This document shows, one piece after another, positions 1 to 8,256 of a DNA stretch of 64,000 nucleotides. Within the stretch, counting starts at the first letter, position 1, and the number at the start of each line of letters is the position of its first letter. This stretch comes from Flammeovirga yaeyamensis (GTDB lineage Bacteria > Bacteroidota > Bacteroidia > Cytophagales > Flammeovirgaceae): positions 1,845,501-1,909,500 of the forward strand of contig NZ_CP076132.1 in NCBI RefSeq assembly GCF_018736045.1. Direction: 5' to 3'. The notes under the pieces were generated by a model, which saw only the letters and a program-made list of their open reading frames with translations, was not told the origin of the DNA and searched no databases. A program made the translations under genes and the position numbers.

Positions 1-1
1 A

Positions 2-2020
2 AAAAAGTTAGAACAATCTGAAAAATTATTGATGAGTTTCTGTGGAAAAGATCACCTTGGGATAGGGATGATCAATGAGCAGAAGGGGAGAAATTATTAT
101 TATCTCAATCAATTGGATTCTGCCTCTTATTGTATCAATCAAGCACTAGAACTATATGATGATAAACTCAAAAAAACGGAGGTACATTTCATTCATGCTC
201 GAATTTATAAAGCTTTAATTTATTTAAAAAGAGAAGAATATGCATCAGCAATAAAGGAGTTTGAACAACTTTCTGAACTTACTTTTGATGGAACAATTTT
301 AAATACTAGGGTAAGGGCAGATTGGGCATACACTTTAGCACTAAGTAAAGAATGGGAAAAAGCCGAACAATTAATAATTGAAGCAGTAAAAGACCGTTTC
401 GAATTTTATGATCTAACTATGAGGTATTCAAGTTCTCAGGAAAAAATGAAATACCTCAATAGTACAAACAGGTTATTCGATCGTTTTTTCGACATTTTTG
501 ATTTAATGGGTGATGAGGTGTCTCCAGAAATGCTGATGTATTGTTACACCATTCAAATACGGTTCAGGGATTACTTTTTAGTGGAAACAAGAGATCGATT
601 GGATCATATGTATGAGTATCGAGAAGAACGATTAAACCAAGGTTTCCCATCCTATACCAGCAAGTTATTGAAAGGTAGGGATCAAATTGCTACCGTTAAT
701 TTTTTATCCAATGAGCAAAGAGATTCCTTAAAAGTAAATATCAATAAGCTGCAATCGAAAATCAATAACTTAGAAAAGACCTTGGTGTTAGCAAGTAACA
801 AATACCTCGGGAAACAACAATACAACAGAGATTTAAGCTTTGAAAGTGTACGTCAAAAGCTTGGTGATAATGAGGTGGCTATAGAAATCATCAAATTAAG
901 GACTTCAAAAACACACTCGAATAAGTATATCGCTTTATTGGTGAGTAAAGAAATTGATCACCCTTTAAAAGTAGATTTAGGAGAAAGTAATTTCTTGGAA
1001 GGAAAAGTATTCTATAATTATCAAAGGAAAAATACACCCCTTGGAAGAGGTTTAGAATTTATCAATGAGGAGCAAAATGATGATCCTTATGATAATTATT
1101 GGTTGCCTATCAAGAAGACATTAGCATCTTTGAATATTAACGCAGAGCGAATCTATTTAGTCACAGATGGAATTTATAATCTGATTAATGTAAACACACT
1201 AAAGAATCTAAAAACAGACCGCTATGTACTAGAGGAGGATTATATCCGTCAGCTGACAAGTACGACCACATCATTTGATTTGATAATAAACAGAAATAAA
1301 AAACATAAAACGGCTTATTTGGTCGGTAATCCAATTTTTGATGAACGTTTACTTGAGGAATCAAAAACGAGGGGTTCAATAAGCAAAGGATTGAACGTAC
1401 GCTTAGCTGAATTGCCCGGTACAGGAAAAGAAATATCAAATTCTCACCAATTATTACTTAAAGGAGGGTGGGATGTAGAGGTCTTTACTAGGGAAAAAGC
1501 GAAAGAGGGTATTTTTAAAAATATGGAAAAGTCACCGGATATTATTCATATTGCAACTCATGGTTTTTTTATCAATAACTTCAAAAATAGTATCAACGAA
1601 AATACATTATTGAAATCGGGCCTTTTCTTTAGTGATTACACCAATAGCGATTCAAGATCACTTCAGGAAATATATGAATCTGGAAACGATGGTATTCTAA
1701 CTGCTTATGAGGTAGCGGGACTTAACCTGCAAAATACAGAACTACTTATCCTATCGGCATGTCAATCGGGAGTTTCAGAAGTGAAAGAAGGGCAGGGGAT
1801 TTCGGGTTTGCAATATGCCTTTTCTATTGCAGGTGTAAAATCTGTGGTGATGAGTTTATGGAATGTAGATGATCAGGCCACTCAAGAGCTAATGACCAAG
1901 TTTTATGAGTATTGGAGTGATAATAATGATCGACATCAAGCATTCAGGAAAGCCCAATTGGATATCTTAAAAAAGTATGAAAGGCCCTATTATTGGGGAG
2001 CTTTTGTGATGATTAATTAA
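2..2020 (+). CDS. TPR-CHAT domain protein (5' end outside window)
   Basis: The reading frame is open to the left edge of the window, so the true start lies upstream and only the last 672 codons are seen. The N-terminal part is helical and TPR-like (pairs of short helices such as those around LNQLDSASYCINQALELY). The C-terminal third is a CHAT domain, a caspase-like fold. Its His lies in the ATHGFF motif (codon at 1559-1561) and its Cys in the SACQSG motif (codon at 1760-1762), followed by the family-typical VVMSLWNVDD strand and a YWGAFV ending. The catalytic dyad is intact, so it is likely an active or activatable protease. No signal peptide can be judged because the start is missing. CHAT proteins in other bacteria include separase-like and gasdermin-activating proteases, but nothing in the visible neighbourhood assigns a substrate here. 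Confidence 0.88.
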   Translation, partial: KKLEQSEKLLMSFCGKDHLGIGMINEQKGRNYYYLNQLDSASYCINQALELYDDKLKKTEVHFIHARIYKALIYLKREEYASAIKEFEQLSELTFDGTILNTRVRADWAYTLALSKEWEKAEQLIIEAVKDRFEFYDLTMRYSSSQEKMKYLNSTNRLFDRFFDIFDLMGDEVSPEMLMYCYTIQIRFRDYFLVETRDRLDHMYEYREERLNQGFPSYTSKLLKGRDQIATVNFLSNEQRDSLKVNINKLQSKINNLEKTLVLASNKYLGKQQYNRDLSFESVRQKLGDNEVAIEIIKLRTSKTHSNKYIALLVSKEIDHPLKVDLGESNFLEGKVFYNYQRKNTPLGRGLEFINEEQNDDPYDNYWLPIKKTLASLNINAERIYLVTDGIYNLINVNTLKNLKTDRYVLEEDYIRQLTSTTTSFDLIINRNKKHKTAYLVGNPIFDERLLEESKTRGSISKGLNVRLAELPGTGKEISNSHQLLLKGGWDVEVFTREKAKEGIFKNMEKSPDIIHIATHGFFINNFKNSINENTLLKSGLFFSDYTNSDSRSLQEIYESGNDGILTAYEVAGLNLQNTELLILSACQSGVSEVKEGQGISGLQYAFSIAGVKSVVMSLWNVDDQATQELMTKFYEYWSDNNDRHQAFRKAQLDILKKYERPYYWGAFVMIN

Positions 2021-2097
2021 GGCATAAGTGTAGAAATTACATGATATTTTCTTATATTTAGTTCATAGAACCAATACAACAAACCTAGAAGATTATC

Positions 2098-2625
2098 ATG
2101 TCGGAAATTAACAACATCTATTTTAACAAACACAAGCTGCAAAAAGAGAAAAGGATAGCACAAATTTTATTGATGACTTTGTGGGTATCTCAAATACTTT
2201 ATCTCATTTTTCTCAATAATAAAACGTTTTATACACTAGCTCCAGGCATCATTATTCCGCTTATTTTCAGTGTTTTTGTACATTATCGAGTGTCTTACTT
2301 AAATCGAATGTACTTCTCAAATACACCAGCAATTACGTTTGATTACGAGAAAATTCAATTGTACAATCTAAAGCGTATTCCTTGGGATAGAGTAATTGAT
2401 ATTCAAATCTGTCACCCTAAAAGAAAGTTTAAACATGCCGAATTAAAAATCACTTACTTCGAAAATGAAAAACTGTTCTATGTAGATGAAGTAGATATTT
2501 ATAAAAAATACTCTTTACATCAGGGAAGTGAATCGATAGGATTGAAATATGTCGATTTTCCTTTAGCAGAGCTGAATTACTTACTCAACAGTAAAAGACG
2601 ATTAAACTTAACTATCAATAATTAA
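2098..2625 (+). CDS. Small membrane protein with PH-like cytoplasmic tail
   Basis: This 175-residue protein has two hydrophobic segments near residues 22-40 and 46-66 joined by a short charged loop, then a soluble C-terminal part of about 100 residues. The spacing of an Arg-Ile-Pro-Trp-Asp turn and alternating strands in that tail resembles bacterial PH-like membrane proteins of the STM3941 type. That is a structural impression and not a family assignment. The gene starts at ATG 2098, 77 bases after the CHAT gene and on the same strand, so co-transcription is possible. An imperfect stem (2608-2637) overlaps its stop codon, between it and the convergent cytochrome gene. Function unknown. Confidence 0.75.
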   Translation: MSEINNIYFNKHKLQKEKRIAQILLMTLWVSQILYLIFLNNKTFYTLAPGIIIPLIFSVFVHYRVSYLNRMYFSNTPAITFDYEKIQLYNLKRIPWDRVIDIQICHPKRKFKHAELKITYFENEKLFYVDEVDIYKKYSLHQGSESIGLKYVDFPLAELNYLLNSKRRLNLTINN

Positions 2626-2637
2626 ATCGATAGTTAA
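2608..2637. repeat. Inverted repeat at convergent gene ends
   Basis: A 9-bp perfect stem (TTAACTATC with GATAGTTAA) surrounds an 11-base AT-rich loop. It spans the stop codon of the small membrane protein and faces the convergent cytochrome gene. No clear U-run follows on either strand, so it would be at best a weak terminator. Confidence 0.4.
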
Positions 2638-2666
2638 GTAGACATCATCTTATTAGTAGGTAGTTA

Positions 2667-3380
2667 TTATTCCTTAGCTTCGGCTAAAAACTCTTCTTCA
2701 GTAGTCGCATAATACTTTTTGATATCCGCATAAGGGGAATCTTCTCCTTCGAAGTAAGCTTTAATTTCTGCAATCGGAATAGTATCTTTTAATGTGGCTG
2801 AAGCTTCATAGATATGATTGCCATGGAAATCGTGACACTGTAAACAGGTATTCCAATTCTTTTTGGCGATGAGCTCTTTATGAGAAATCTCTAAAGGATC
2901 ATTCTTCATCTCTGTGTCTTCATGACAACTCTGACAATATCCTAAATTAGTTTGAGTGATTCTTACCCCATTGTGCTCTTGATGACAAGACTCGCACTGA
3001 GTCACCCCTAATTCTTGTCTTGCTTCAGCAAAACGAGGTTCCTCAAAACGATGTAGAGGGTGTCTGTCGTTTTCTCGATCATGACACGCTAAACATTTTT
3101 GAGTATCCACATTTTCTGTTCCAAAATTGGCTTCTGTTCTTCTTAGACCTACCGTGTGCATCACATTGGCTTGCAATTGTTGAAAAACATTGCCTTTTGC
3201 AGAAGTGTGACAAGAAGAACATTGAAGTTCTTCATGTCCTGTATTTAATGGGCCTTTACTTAAATAGTCTTCATTAGCTGGGTGAGACAAGACTACATAA
3301 CATATACTTGTGATAAAGAAACCAACACTTAACCCAATCCATTGTCGGCGTCTTTTTCTACTTATTTTAAGCATATTCAA
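2667..3380 (-). CDS. Membrane-anchored pentaheme cytochrome c
   Basis: The 237-residue protein has an Arg/Lys-rich start, one membrane anchor (about residues 14-32) and five CXXCH heme c sites starting at Cys54, 96, 129, 149 and 179. Additional histidines (for example in HPLH, QEHNG, DFHGNH) could be distal ligands. The heme domain should face the periplasm. Its start overlaps the end of the upstream reductase gene by 14 bases, which suggests tight co-expression. A plausible role is to take electrons that cross the membrane through the neighbouring heme-b-type protein and pass them to a periplasmic or extracellular acceptor. The acceptor cannot be read from the sequence. It resembles cytochrome c3/c7-like proteins more than NrfA, since no CXXCK or nitrite-reductase architecture is present. 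Confidence 0.88.
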   Translation of the reverse strand: MNMLKISRKRRRQWIGLSVGFFITSICYVVLSHPANEDYLSKGPLNTGHEELQCSSCHTSAKGNVFQQLQANVMHTVGLRRTEANFGTENVDTQKCLACHDRENDRHPLHRFEEPRFAEARQELGVTQCESCHQEHNGVRITQTNLGYCQSCHEDTEMKNDPLEISHKELIAKKNWNTCLQCHDFHGNHIYEASATLKDTIPIAEIKAYFEGEDSPYADIKKYYATTEEEFLAEAKE

Positions 3381-4425
3381 TGACTACATCGTTAGAAACT
3401 GGATGACAAATACAAGGAAGAATATAGCCTTCATCTTGTTGTTCTTTACTCAGCACATGCCCATCTCTCATATAGACTTCACCTTGTTTCACTTTAGCCG
3501 TACAGCTACCACAAATACCATCCATGCAAACATAAGGCATGCTTAATTTATGATCCAAAGCAGCTTCTAAAATGTTACTTTTGGCTTGTACCGTAATGGT
3601 ATGTTCTGTGCCTCCTCGAATAATTTTCATTTCTCTATTCTCAAGGAAAGCACCTACTTTTTGCATTTCTTGAGCAGATGGAGGAGGAGCAGAGAAACGT
3701 TCTATATGAATGGTCTTTTCGTCTACACCTGCAGCTTTTAAACCTTCTTCGGCTTCGATCATCATTCCCGATGGACCACAAATAAAATATTCTGTTTCCT
3801 CAGCTGCCCATTTTGGTATCTTTTTAAGATATTCAGCCACCTGAGATCTTTCCACTCTACCTTTATAGCACTCTTTAAAATCACCCGGTTGTTCTATAAT
3901 ATGTACCAATTGAAGTCGGTCGACAAATTGATTCTGGTAGTTCATTAAGTCCTTATTGAATATGATGGATTCAACATCTCTGTTGCCATAAAATAAGGAA
4001 ACAATACTTTGAGGTTCGAGATGAAGAATTGATTTCAAAATGGATATCAAAGGAGTAATACCGCTACCGGCACCAAACAAAACAATATGTCTTTTCAGTT
4101 TAGCATCAGGCTTGATAGTGAAATCACCCATTGGGTAAAGCACCTTTATTTTTTCTCCCTTTTTGATATTATCAAATAGAAAGTTCGATACTTTACCATC
4201 CTTAATTCTTTTTACGGTTACACTCACTGTTTGATCCACCTTTGGAGCAGAGTTTAAAGAATAGCATCTTCTTTCGACTTTTCCATCAACATTGACCAAT
4301 AGCGTTAAAAATTGACCAGGAGTGTATTTAATTTTTTTAAAAAACGGTTGTTTAAAGTGAATACTGATAGCATCAGGTGTTTCCTGTACTACATCGACCA
4401 CTTTTAATTTTATAATCTTTTCCAT
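3367..4425 (-). CDS. FAD/NAD(P)H and plant-type 2Fe-2S oxidoreductase (PaaE/Hcr-like)
   Basis: The 352 residues show three modules in order. First is an FAD-binding beta-barrel with the RCYS motif at residues 53-56. Second is an NAD(P)H-binding domain with GAGSGITP at 118-125 and CGPSG near 216-220. Third is a C-terminal plant-type ferredoxin domain with cluster ligands Cys300, Cys305, Cys308 and Cys338. This is the architecture of phenylacetyl-CoA epoxidase reductase PaaE, Hcr and 3-ketosteroid hydroxylase reductase. No oxygenase genes lie nearby. The neighbours are a heme-b-type membrane protein (26 bases upstream) and a pentaheme cytochrome (14-base overlap downstream), so I infer that it feeds cytoplasmic NAD(P)H electrons into a membrane redox path. 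No signal peptide, so cytoplasmic. Confidence 0.9.
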   Translation of the reverse strand: MEKIIKLKVVDVVQETPDAISIHFKQPFFKKIKYTPGQFLTLLVNVDGKVERRCYSLNSAPKVDQTVSVTVKRIKDGKVSNFLFDNIKKGEKIKVLYPMGDFTIKPDAKLKRHIVLFGAGSGITPLISILKSILHLEPQSIVSLFYGNRDVESIIFNKDLMNYQNQFVDRLQLVHIIEQPGDFKECYKGRVERSQVAEYLKKIPKWAAEETEYFICGPSGMMIEAEEGLKAAGVDEKTIHIERFSAPPPSAQEMQKVGAFLENREMKIIRGGTEHTITVQAKSNILEAALDHKLSMPYVCMDGICGSCTAKVKQGEVYMRDGHVLSKEQQDEGYILPCICHPVSNDVVIEYA

Positions 4426-4450
4426 GAGTTTCTATGTTTTTAGTTGTGAG

Positions 4451-4927
4451 TTACTCGTAATAAAACACCACCCAAATATGATAGAAGGTCATAAAAGTGA
4501 TGAAAACAGAAAAGCCTACATGAATAATCATCCAGCCTTGAAAAACGAGTTGAGATTTTGATTTAAGGACTTGCAGGTTGAACATCCCCATCAAAAAGTT
4601 GAGGAAGAATGTAACGCTCAATACCATTAAGTAGGCAAACCCTAGTTCCATAGAATGTATATAAAATAGGAGAGGAGTAAAGGCTCCCAACCAATTATGG
4701 ATCTTATGAAACAAGATAGAACGGCTTTCCCATTTTGGGGTAATACGCACTAAGCTTAAAGTCCATTGAAACAGAATAATAATCATGAGCCCAAGCCCTG
4801 ACCACCTTCTGTAAGATTGTTCTTGTTGTAAACTGTAAAGGGGTTCCCACCTCAGTTCTAATGCATCTTGTAATACAAATAATAGAAAGAGAAAACCACC
4901 AATATAAATGTAATTTTGCTTGCTCAT
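4451..4927 (-). CDS. Five-helix putative heme b membrane protein
   Basis: I start this at the ATG whose complement lies at 4925-4927 (158 residues). The frame is open further upstream to 5005, but those 26 residues are Pro/Asn-rich and unlike a membrane-protein start. The protein has about five membrane helices. Histidines lie at or in helix ends (in KIHNW, YIHSM, MIIHVGF and FYHIW), the arrangement expected for ligands of one or two b hemes in ferric-reductase-like or cytochrome b561-like proteins. It precedes the flavin/2Fe-2S reductase by 25 bases. I infer that it carries electrons across the membrane from that reductase to the pentaheme cytochrome. Heme binding is inferred only from the histidines. 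Confidence 0.72.
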   Translation of the reverse strand: MSKQNYIYIGGFLFLLFVLQDALELRWEPLYSLQQEQSYRRWSGLGLMIIILFQWTLSLVRITPKWESRSILFHKIHNWLGAFTPLLFYIHSMELGFAYLMVLSVTFFLNFLMGMFNLQVLKSKSQLVFQGWMIIHVGFSVFITFMTFYHIWVVFYYE

Positions 4928-5088
4928 AACGATGAGATTTAGATGGACCGCACCTCCGGGGTTGTAATACATCACTATTGGCCAGGTGAAAGTGGGGAAT
5001 ACCAATACATAATAGTTGGAGGCGCGGCATCATCATACTAACTATTGATAGTAAATATTAAAAATCACAAACTTCTGATAGAATTCTT

Positions 5089-5913
5089 TTAAAGTTTTAG
5101 TATCGCATTTAAAGTTTCTTCAGAGGCCAGTTCCCCAACTGAATCTAAGAAAATGGTAGGTTCTGGTAATTGATAACCTTCTGCAGGCCATTCAACTCCA
5201 ACAACAGGGATATCACTATCTTTAAATGTCTTTGTTTTATCAATGTATTTCTGGAAGGTAGACGAAGCTCCATTTCTATATGCCATAATCATTTTTTCCA
5301 GCTCATCGAATGATACAGAGTCTTCAGGATAAGTCCATGTTGTTGCTCCTTGAATATCTCCCAATACCCAATCCGATTTAGTAGTTTCAGGGTGTTGATT
5401 GTGACAGCTGACACAAGCACCAGCCGATGCAAAGTCAGGGAACATAGCTGTATAGAGTTTATTTTCCTCATCGAAGAAAAATTTTGGCTGTTCGTCTTCT
5501 CTCATCTGTGCAAACAGTTCAGCTTGTTTACCCTTGAATTTATTCGATTTTCTAATGGGGAAATCCGAACCAAGAAACAACCCAAGTGGCACTTCTGTGT
5601 CTTTTCTGATTTCTCCAGCAATTCCTCTTAAAAATAGAGCAGGTAGTGGACCAGCTTCCACATGGTCTTTTTCCCAATCTTCATCGAACTTAAGTCCTTT
5701 CTTTTTGCCAGCACCCACAATGGCTTTAGTGTATAATGTTCTGGCTACATCATTTTCTTTAGCGACAATTGTAAAAGCCTCTTCAATAGAATACTTTTTC
5801 GAGGAAACTTCGGTTCCAGTATTGTCTTCTAGTAATGGTTGACAACTAAAGTTTGTCAAACCAATAATAAATAAAATGAAAGTTGTCTTAATAATGTTAG
5901 ATCTGAAAGTCAT
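5089..5913 (-). CDS. DUF3365-like (Tll0287-type) c-heme lipoprotein
   Basis: The 274-residue product has a lipoprotein signal ending at Cys24 (NFSC) and one CXXCH site at Cys167-His171. The stretch around FASAGACVSCHNQHP and the downstream DWVLGD is typical of the DUF3365 / Tll0287-like heme domain, found alone or as a sensor input domain. It should be a periplasmic, membrane-tethered monoheme c protein. It lies between the globin gene and the membrane redox genes on the same strand, with gaps of 169 and 161 bases. A role in sensing or in electron or gas-ligand transfer is possible, but the sequence does not decide which. Confidence 0.82.
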   Translation of the reverse strand: MTFRSNIIKTTFILFIIGLTNFSCQPLLEDNTGTEVSSKKYSIEEAFTIVAKENDVARTLYTKAIVGAGKKKGLKFDEDWEKDHVEAGPLPALFLRGIAGEIRKDTEVPLGLFLGSDFPIRKSNKFKGKQAELFAQMREDEQPKFFFDEENKLYTAMFPDFASAGACVSCHNQHPETTKSDWVLGDIQGATTWTYPEDSVSFDELEKMIMAYRNGASSTFQKYIDKTKTFKDSDIPVVGVEWPAEGYQLPEPTIFLDSVGELASEETLNAILKL

Positions 5914-6003
5914 GATTGTAGTGTATTGTTTGAAACATGTGTATTAAAAAATCAGTAGCAATAGCAATGGCTGTCTGATATTAATTAAGCGTGATTGTTA
6001 AAG

Positions 6004-6042
6004 GTGGGCGAAGGGACACCGAGTGAAAAGCCCCTTGCCCAT
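6004..6042 (-). repeat. GC-rich stem-loop between globin and heme lipoprotein genes
   Basis: GGGCGAAGGG (6006-6015) pairs with CCCTTGCCC (6032-6040) with one bulged base, and a 16-base loop separates the arms. It is much more GC-rich than its surroundings. No U-run follows on the minus strand, so a simple terminator is unlikely. It sits 90 bases before the start of the heme lipoprotein and after the globin stop, where it could protect mRNA ends or regulate the downstream genes. Confidence 0.55.
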
Positions 6043-6082
6043 GTACCATAGAATGGTTACTCATGAAAGAGTCGATTGTTAT

Positions 6083-6556
6083 TTATTCAACAGTTTCTAC
6101 AGTTGCGGCAGCTTCTTTCATAGTCGTTGCCAAAACAGTATAAACAGTTGTCCAAGCTTCTTGTACTTCATCTGTCCAGTCGTCGCCTAATCCTACACCT
6201 AAAGTGTAAAGTAAAGCCTCTGCAACAGTATCATAGTGTTTATCTTCTACTTGATACACTACATGTCTTCTACCCAAATCTTGTACTACAGGAACTAACG
6301 CATCTAAGTCGTTTAATCCATTCACTGCAGCAGCAAGCATAGTCATCAACTTTTTACCTTGTTCTTTGATGTCTGTTTTGAATAAAGGTCTTAAAGAAGG
6401 ATCCAGTTCAAAAAGTTTGGTGTAGAAAATTTCTGCTGCTTTATCAGAAATTGGTGCCACCATAGCAAAAGTGTTTTGCACAAGTTTTTTTTGTTGTGAA
6501 GTGATCGGTCCTTCTTCTTTTTTCTTCTTACCGAAAAGTGATGATAAAAATCCCAT
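6083..6556 (-). CDS. Single-domain bacterial globin
   Basis: The 157 residues form one globin domain of the flavohemoglobin/Vitreoscilla hemoglobin type. The proximal His is His98 in GRRHVVY, the distal B10 Tyr is Tyr45 (IFYTKLF) and the E7 Gln is likely Gln66. The Lys-rich first 15 residues precede the globin fold. There is no attached reductase domain, unlike Hmp. Globins with Tyr-B10/Gln-E7 bind oxygen and can dioxygenate nitric oxide when reduced. The gene lies 20 bases after hemA on the same strand, so heme synthesis and this heme protein are probably co-expressed. The reductase at 3367-4425 could in principle reduce it, although that is only an inference from proximity. Confidence 0.92.
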   Translation of the reverse strand: MGFLSSLFGKKKKEEGPITSQQKKLVQNTFAMVAPISDKAAEIFYTKLFELDPSLRPLFKTDIKEQGKKLMTMLAAAVNGLNDLDALVPVVQDLGRRHVVYQVEDKHYDTVAEALLYTLGVGLGDDWTDEVQEAWTTVYTVLATTMKEAAATVETVE

Positions 6557-6576
6557 AGTAGAGTAAAATTTAGTTA

Positions 6577-7818
6577 TTATGATAATATTTCTTCCTTGTC
6601 AAGAGTAAACAAAGCAGTTAATGCCTCGCTTAAATCTGCAGAATCTCCTCTTTGACAAGCTTTTCTTAATTGTACTGCAGGTAGACTAATAATCTTATTG
6701 ATAAGTTGATTAGATACCTTTTCTGCCGCAGCAATTTCTTCTGGGTTCATTTCTTTTTTGAAGTTGGCTAGGGATAACTCTCTTAACTCTTGCAATTGTT
6801 GTTTAAGGAATCGTACTGTGGGAACCATATTTTGCTCCTTTTTCCAAAGTGCAAATTGATGAATACCCTCTTGAATCAAAGTATTTACTTTTTCAATCTC
6901 TGATTTTCTAGTAGCTAATGTTTGTTCTTTGTATTTACTTAAATCGTCTATATTAAGTACCTGACAACCGTATTTAAGTAGTTGAGAATTGATCGATCTA
7001 GGTGTTCCAAGATCGATTAATGTTTTAGGATAGGCACCATCAAAATCACCTACACCAAATGTTCTTGAATTCCCGTCTACACAAGAAATAATGTGATCAA
7101 AAGAAGATAAATGTGCATTGAGTTGATCGTAATGTAGTAGCTGAAAACCTGTTTCATTACACATTTGTATCGCCTTTGACATGGTCCTATTCGTTAGGAA
7201 AACATTCTTCACATTTAATCTAGAAAGATAGCCAGCGACGTTTTTTCCCATATCGCCAATACCGATAATTAATGTAGTTTCATGTGGTAAGTAAGTGTCT
7301 TTTAGAAGTTTAGCGGCATTGTAGGCACAAGATGTAGCTCCTTTGAGAAATTCAGTTTCGTTAAAGACTTTTTTATGAACATTAAATAAAGTGTGCATTA
7401 AGCGGTGCAGGTAACTTTTACACATACCCACTTCAGTAGCAATATTGTATGCGTTTTTTAACTGACCATAAATTTGTAAATCACCTAGAATAAAGGAGTC
7501 TAGACCCATACCCACCTCTAATAAATGTTTAATGCCAGCCTCATGCTCATAAGAATCAATGTATTTATAATACTTTTTGGAAGGAAGTTCACACTTAAAA
7601 GCACAAAGTAATTTAAGGATCAAATCAGTTTGATTGGATTCGCTTAGATAATAGACTTCCATTCTATTGCAAGTAGATAACACTATAGCTTCTTGAATAT
7701 TTATAGTGTCATTCAGTTGTAATAAAAATTCAGAAGTCTCTTGATCTGATAAGTAAAACTTCTCTCTAATGTTTATTGTAGCGTTGCGATGAGAAATTGA
7801 AAAAGTATAAAAGTTCAT
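6577..7818 (-). CDS. hemA: Glutamyl-tRNA reductase
   Basis: HemA reduces glutamyl-tRNA to glutamate-1-semialdehyde, the first committed step of C5-pathway heme synthesis. The 413-residue length is normal. The catalytic Cys is Cys50 in LSTCNRMEVY, the substrate-channel motif DSFILGDLQIYGQLK is present (Asp replaces the more common Glu), and a Rossmann NADPH site follows at GIGDMGKN. The C-terminal dimerisation helices are complete. It is the first gene of a minus-strand run that continues into the globin and redox genes. The nearest other hem genes are outside the window. Confidence 0.97.
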   Translation of the reverse strand: MNFYTFSISHRNATINIREKFYLSDQETSEFLLQLNDTINIQEAIVLSTCNRMEVYYLSESNQTDLILKLLCAFKCELPSKKYYKYIDSYEHEAGIKHLLEVGMGLDSFILGDLQIYGQLKNAYNIATEVGMCKSYLHRLMHTLFNVHKKVFNETEFLKGATSCAYNAAKLLKDTYLPHETTLIIGIGDMGKNVAGYLSRLNVKNVFLTNRTMSKAIQMCNETGFQLLHYDQLNAHLSSFDHIISCVDGNSRTFGVGDFDGAYPKTLIDLGTPRSINSQLLKYGCQVLNIDDLSKYKEQTLATRKSEIEKVNTLIQEGIHQFALWKKEQNMVPTVRFLKQQLQELRELSLANFKKEMNPEEIAAAEKVSNQLINKIISLPAVQLRKACQRGDSADLSEALTALFTLDKEEILS

Positions 7819-7905
7819 TGATATCTTTGTTAGTAGGGAATAAGCGTGACTTAATTCCTTTTGTTACACAATCTTTAAAACGTTAAGTTTTGTTTGCTGA
7901 CTCTA

Positions 7906-7913
7906 CAAAAGTA
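7906..7913 (-). promoter_or_regulatory. Putative Bacteroidota -7 element for hemA
   Basis: The minus strand reads TACTTTTG, matching TAnnTTTG, 88 bases upstream of the hemA start. A TTT triplet lies about 17 bases further upstream, so the -33 box is imperfect. The palindrome at 7980-7993 lies about 70 bases further upstream and could be a regulator site. Confidence 0.42.
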
Positions 7914-8214
7914 GAATAGGCATTTCCTTTAAACTATGTGATATTTCATCTTAGTAATAGTTTTTAATTGCATAATTATCTGTCATTTGACAGTTTTTAA
8001 TGAAAAATCGAAAAAATGGTCTGAATATTAATTATTTAACAATAAAGGTATTGTTATTGTGATGATATTTATGGAGTTTGTATATAAATAGCAGTGTTTT
8101 GATTGTGAATATTTTCATATAACTGAATAATCTAAACACTTTACACTGTTTTATAGAGTGTACGAAAATTAATTCATTAAACAACTTTATCGTATAACGG
8201 TTATCCCTTAGACA

Positions 8215-8222
8215 TAAATTTG
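8215..8222 (+). promoter_or_regulatory. Putative -7 element for the small membrane gene
   Basis: TAAATTTG matches TAnnTTTG and lies 34 bases before the ATG at 8257. No clear -33 TTG is present at the right spacing. Confidence 0.38.
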
Positions 8223-8256
8223 TTTTATTATCCATCAACCAACTTCGACTATAAAA

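Larger units (their letters stand above)
7819..8256. other. Gene-free divergent intergenic region
   Basis: This 438-base AT-rich region separates hemA from the small membrane gene at 8257. It holds a likely -7 box for each direction, listed separately, and the palindrome CTGTCATTTGACAG at 7980-7993 followed by five T. The only sizeable open frame (8032-8238, minus) lacks a credible start context and has random-looking composition. I see no RNA gene. Confidence 0.6.

Noticed and set aside
1185..1439. Minus-strand open frame inside the CHAT gene
   Set aside because: It lies wholly inside a longer, clearly coding gene and has no recognisable domain.
4928..5005. N-terminal extension of the five-helix protein
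   Set aside because: Pro/Asn-rich and unlike a membrane-protein start. The internal ATG at 4925-4927 gives a normal start and leaves a longer intergenic region for regulation.
4704..5036. Open frame overlapping the five-helix membrane protein
   Set aside because: It reads the same DNA in another frame. The chosen frame has the hydrophobic helix pattern and conserved histidines.
8032..8238. 68-residue minus-strand frame upstream of the small membrane gene
   Set aside because: Composition is random-looking (Lys/Asn/His-rich), the start context is poor, and it would overlap the promoter region of two genes.
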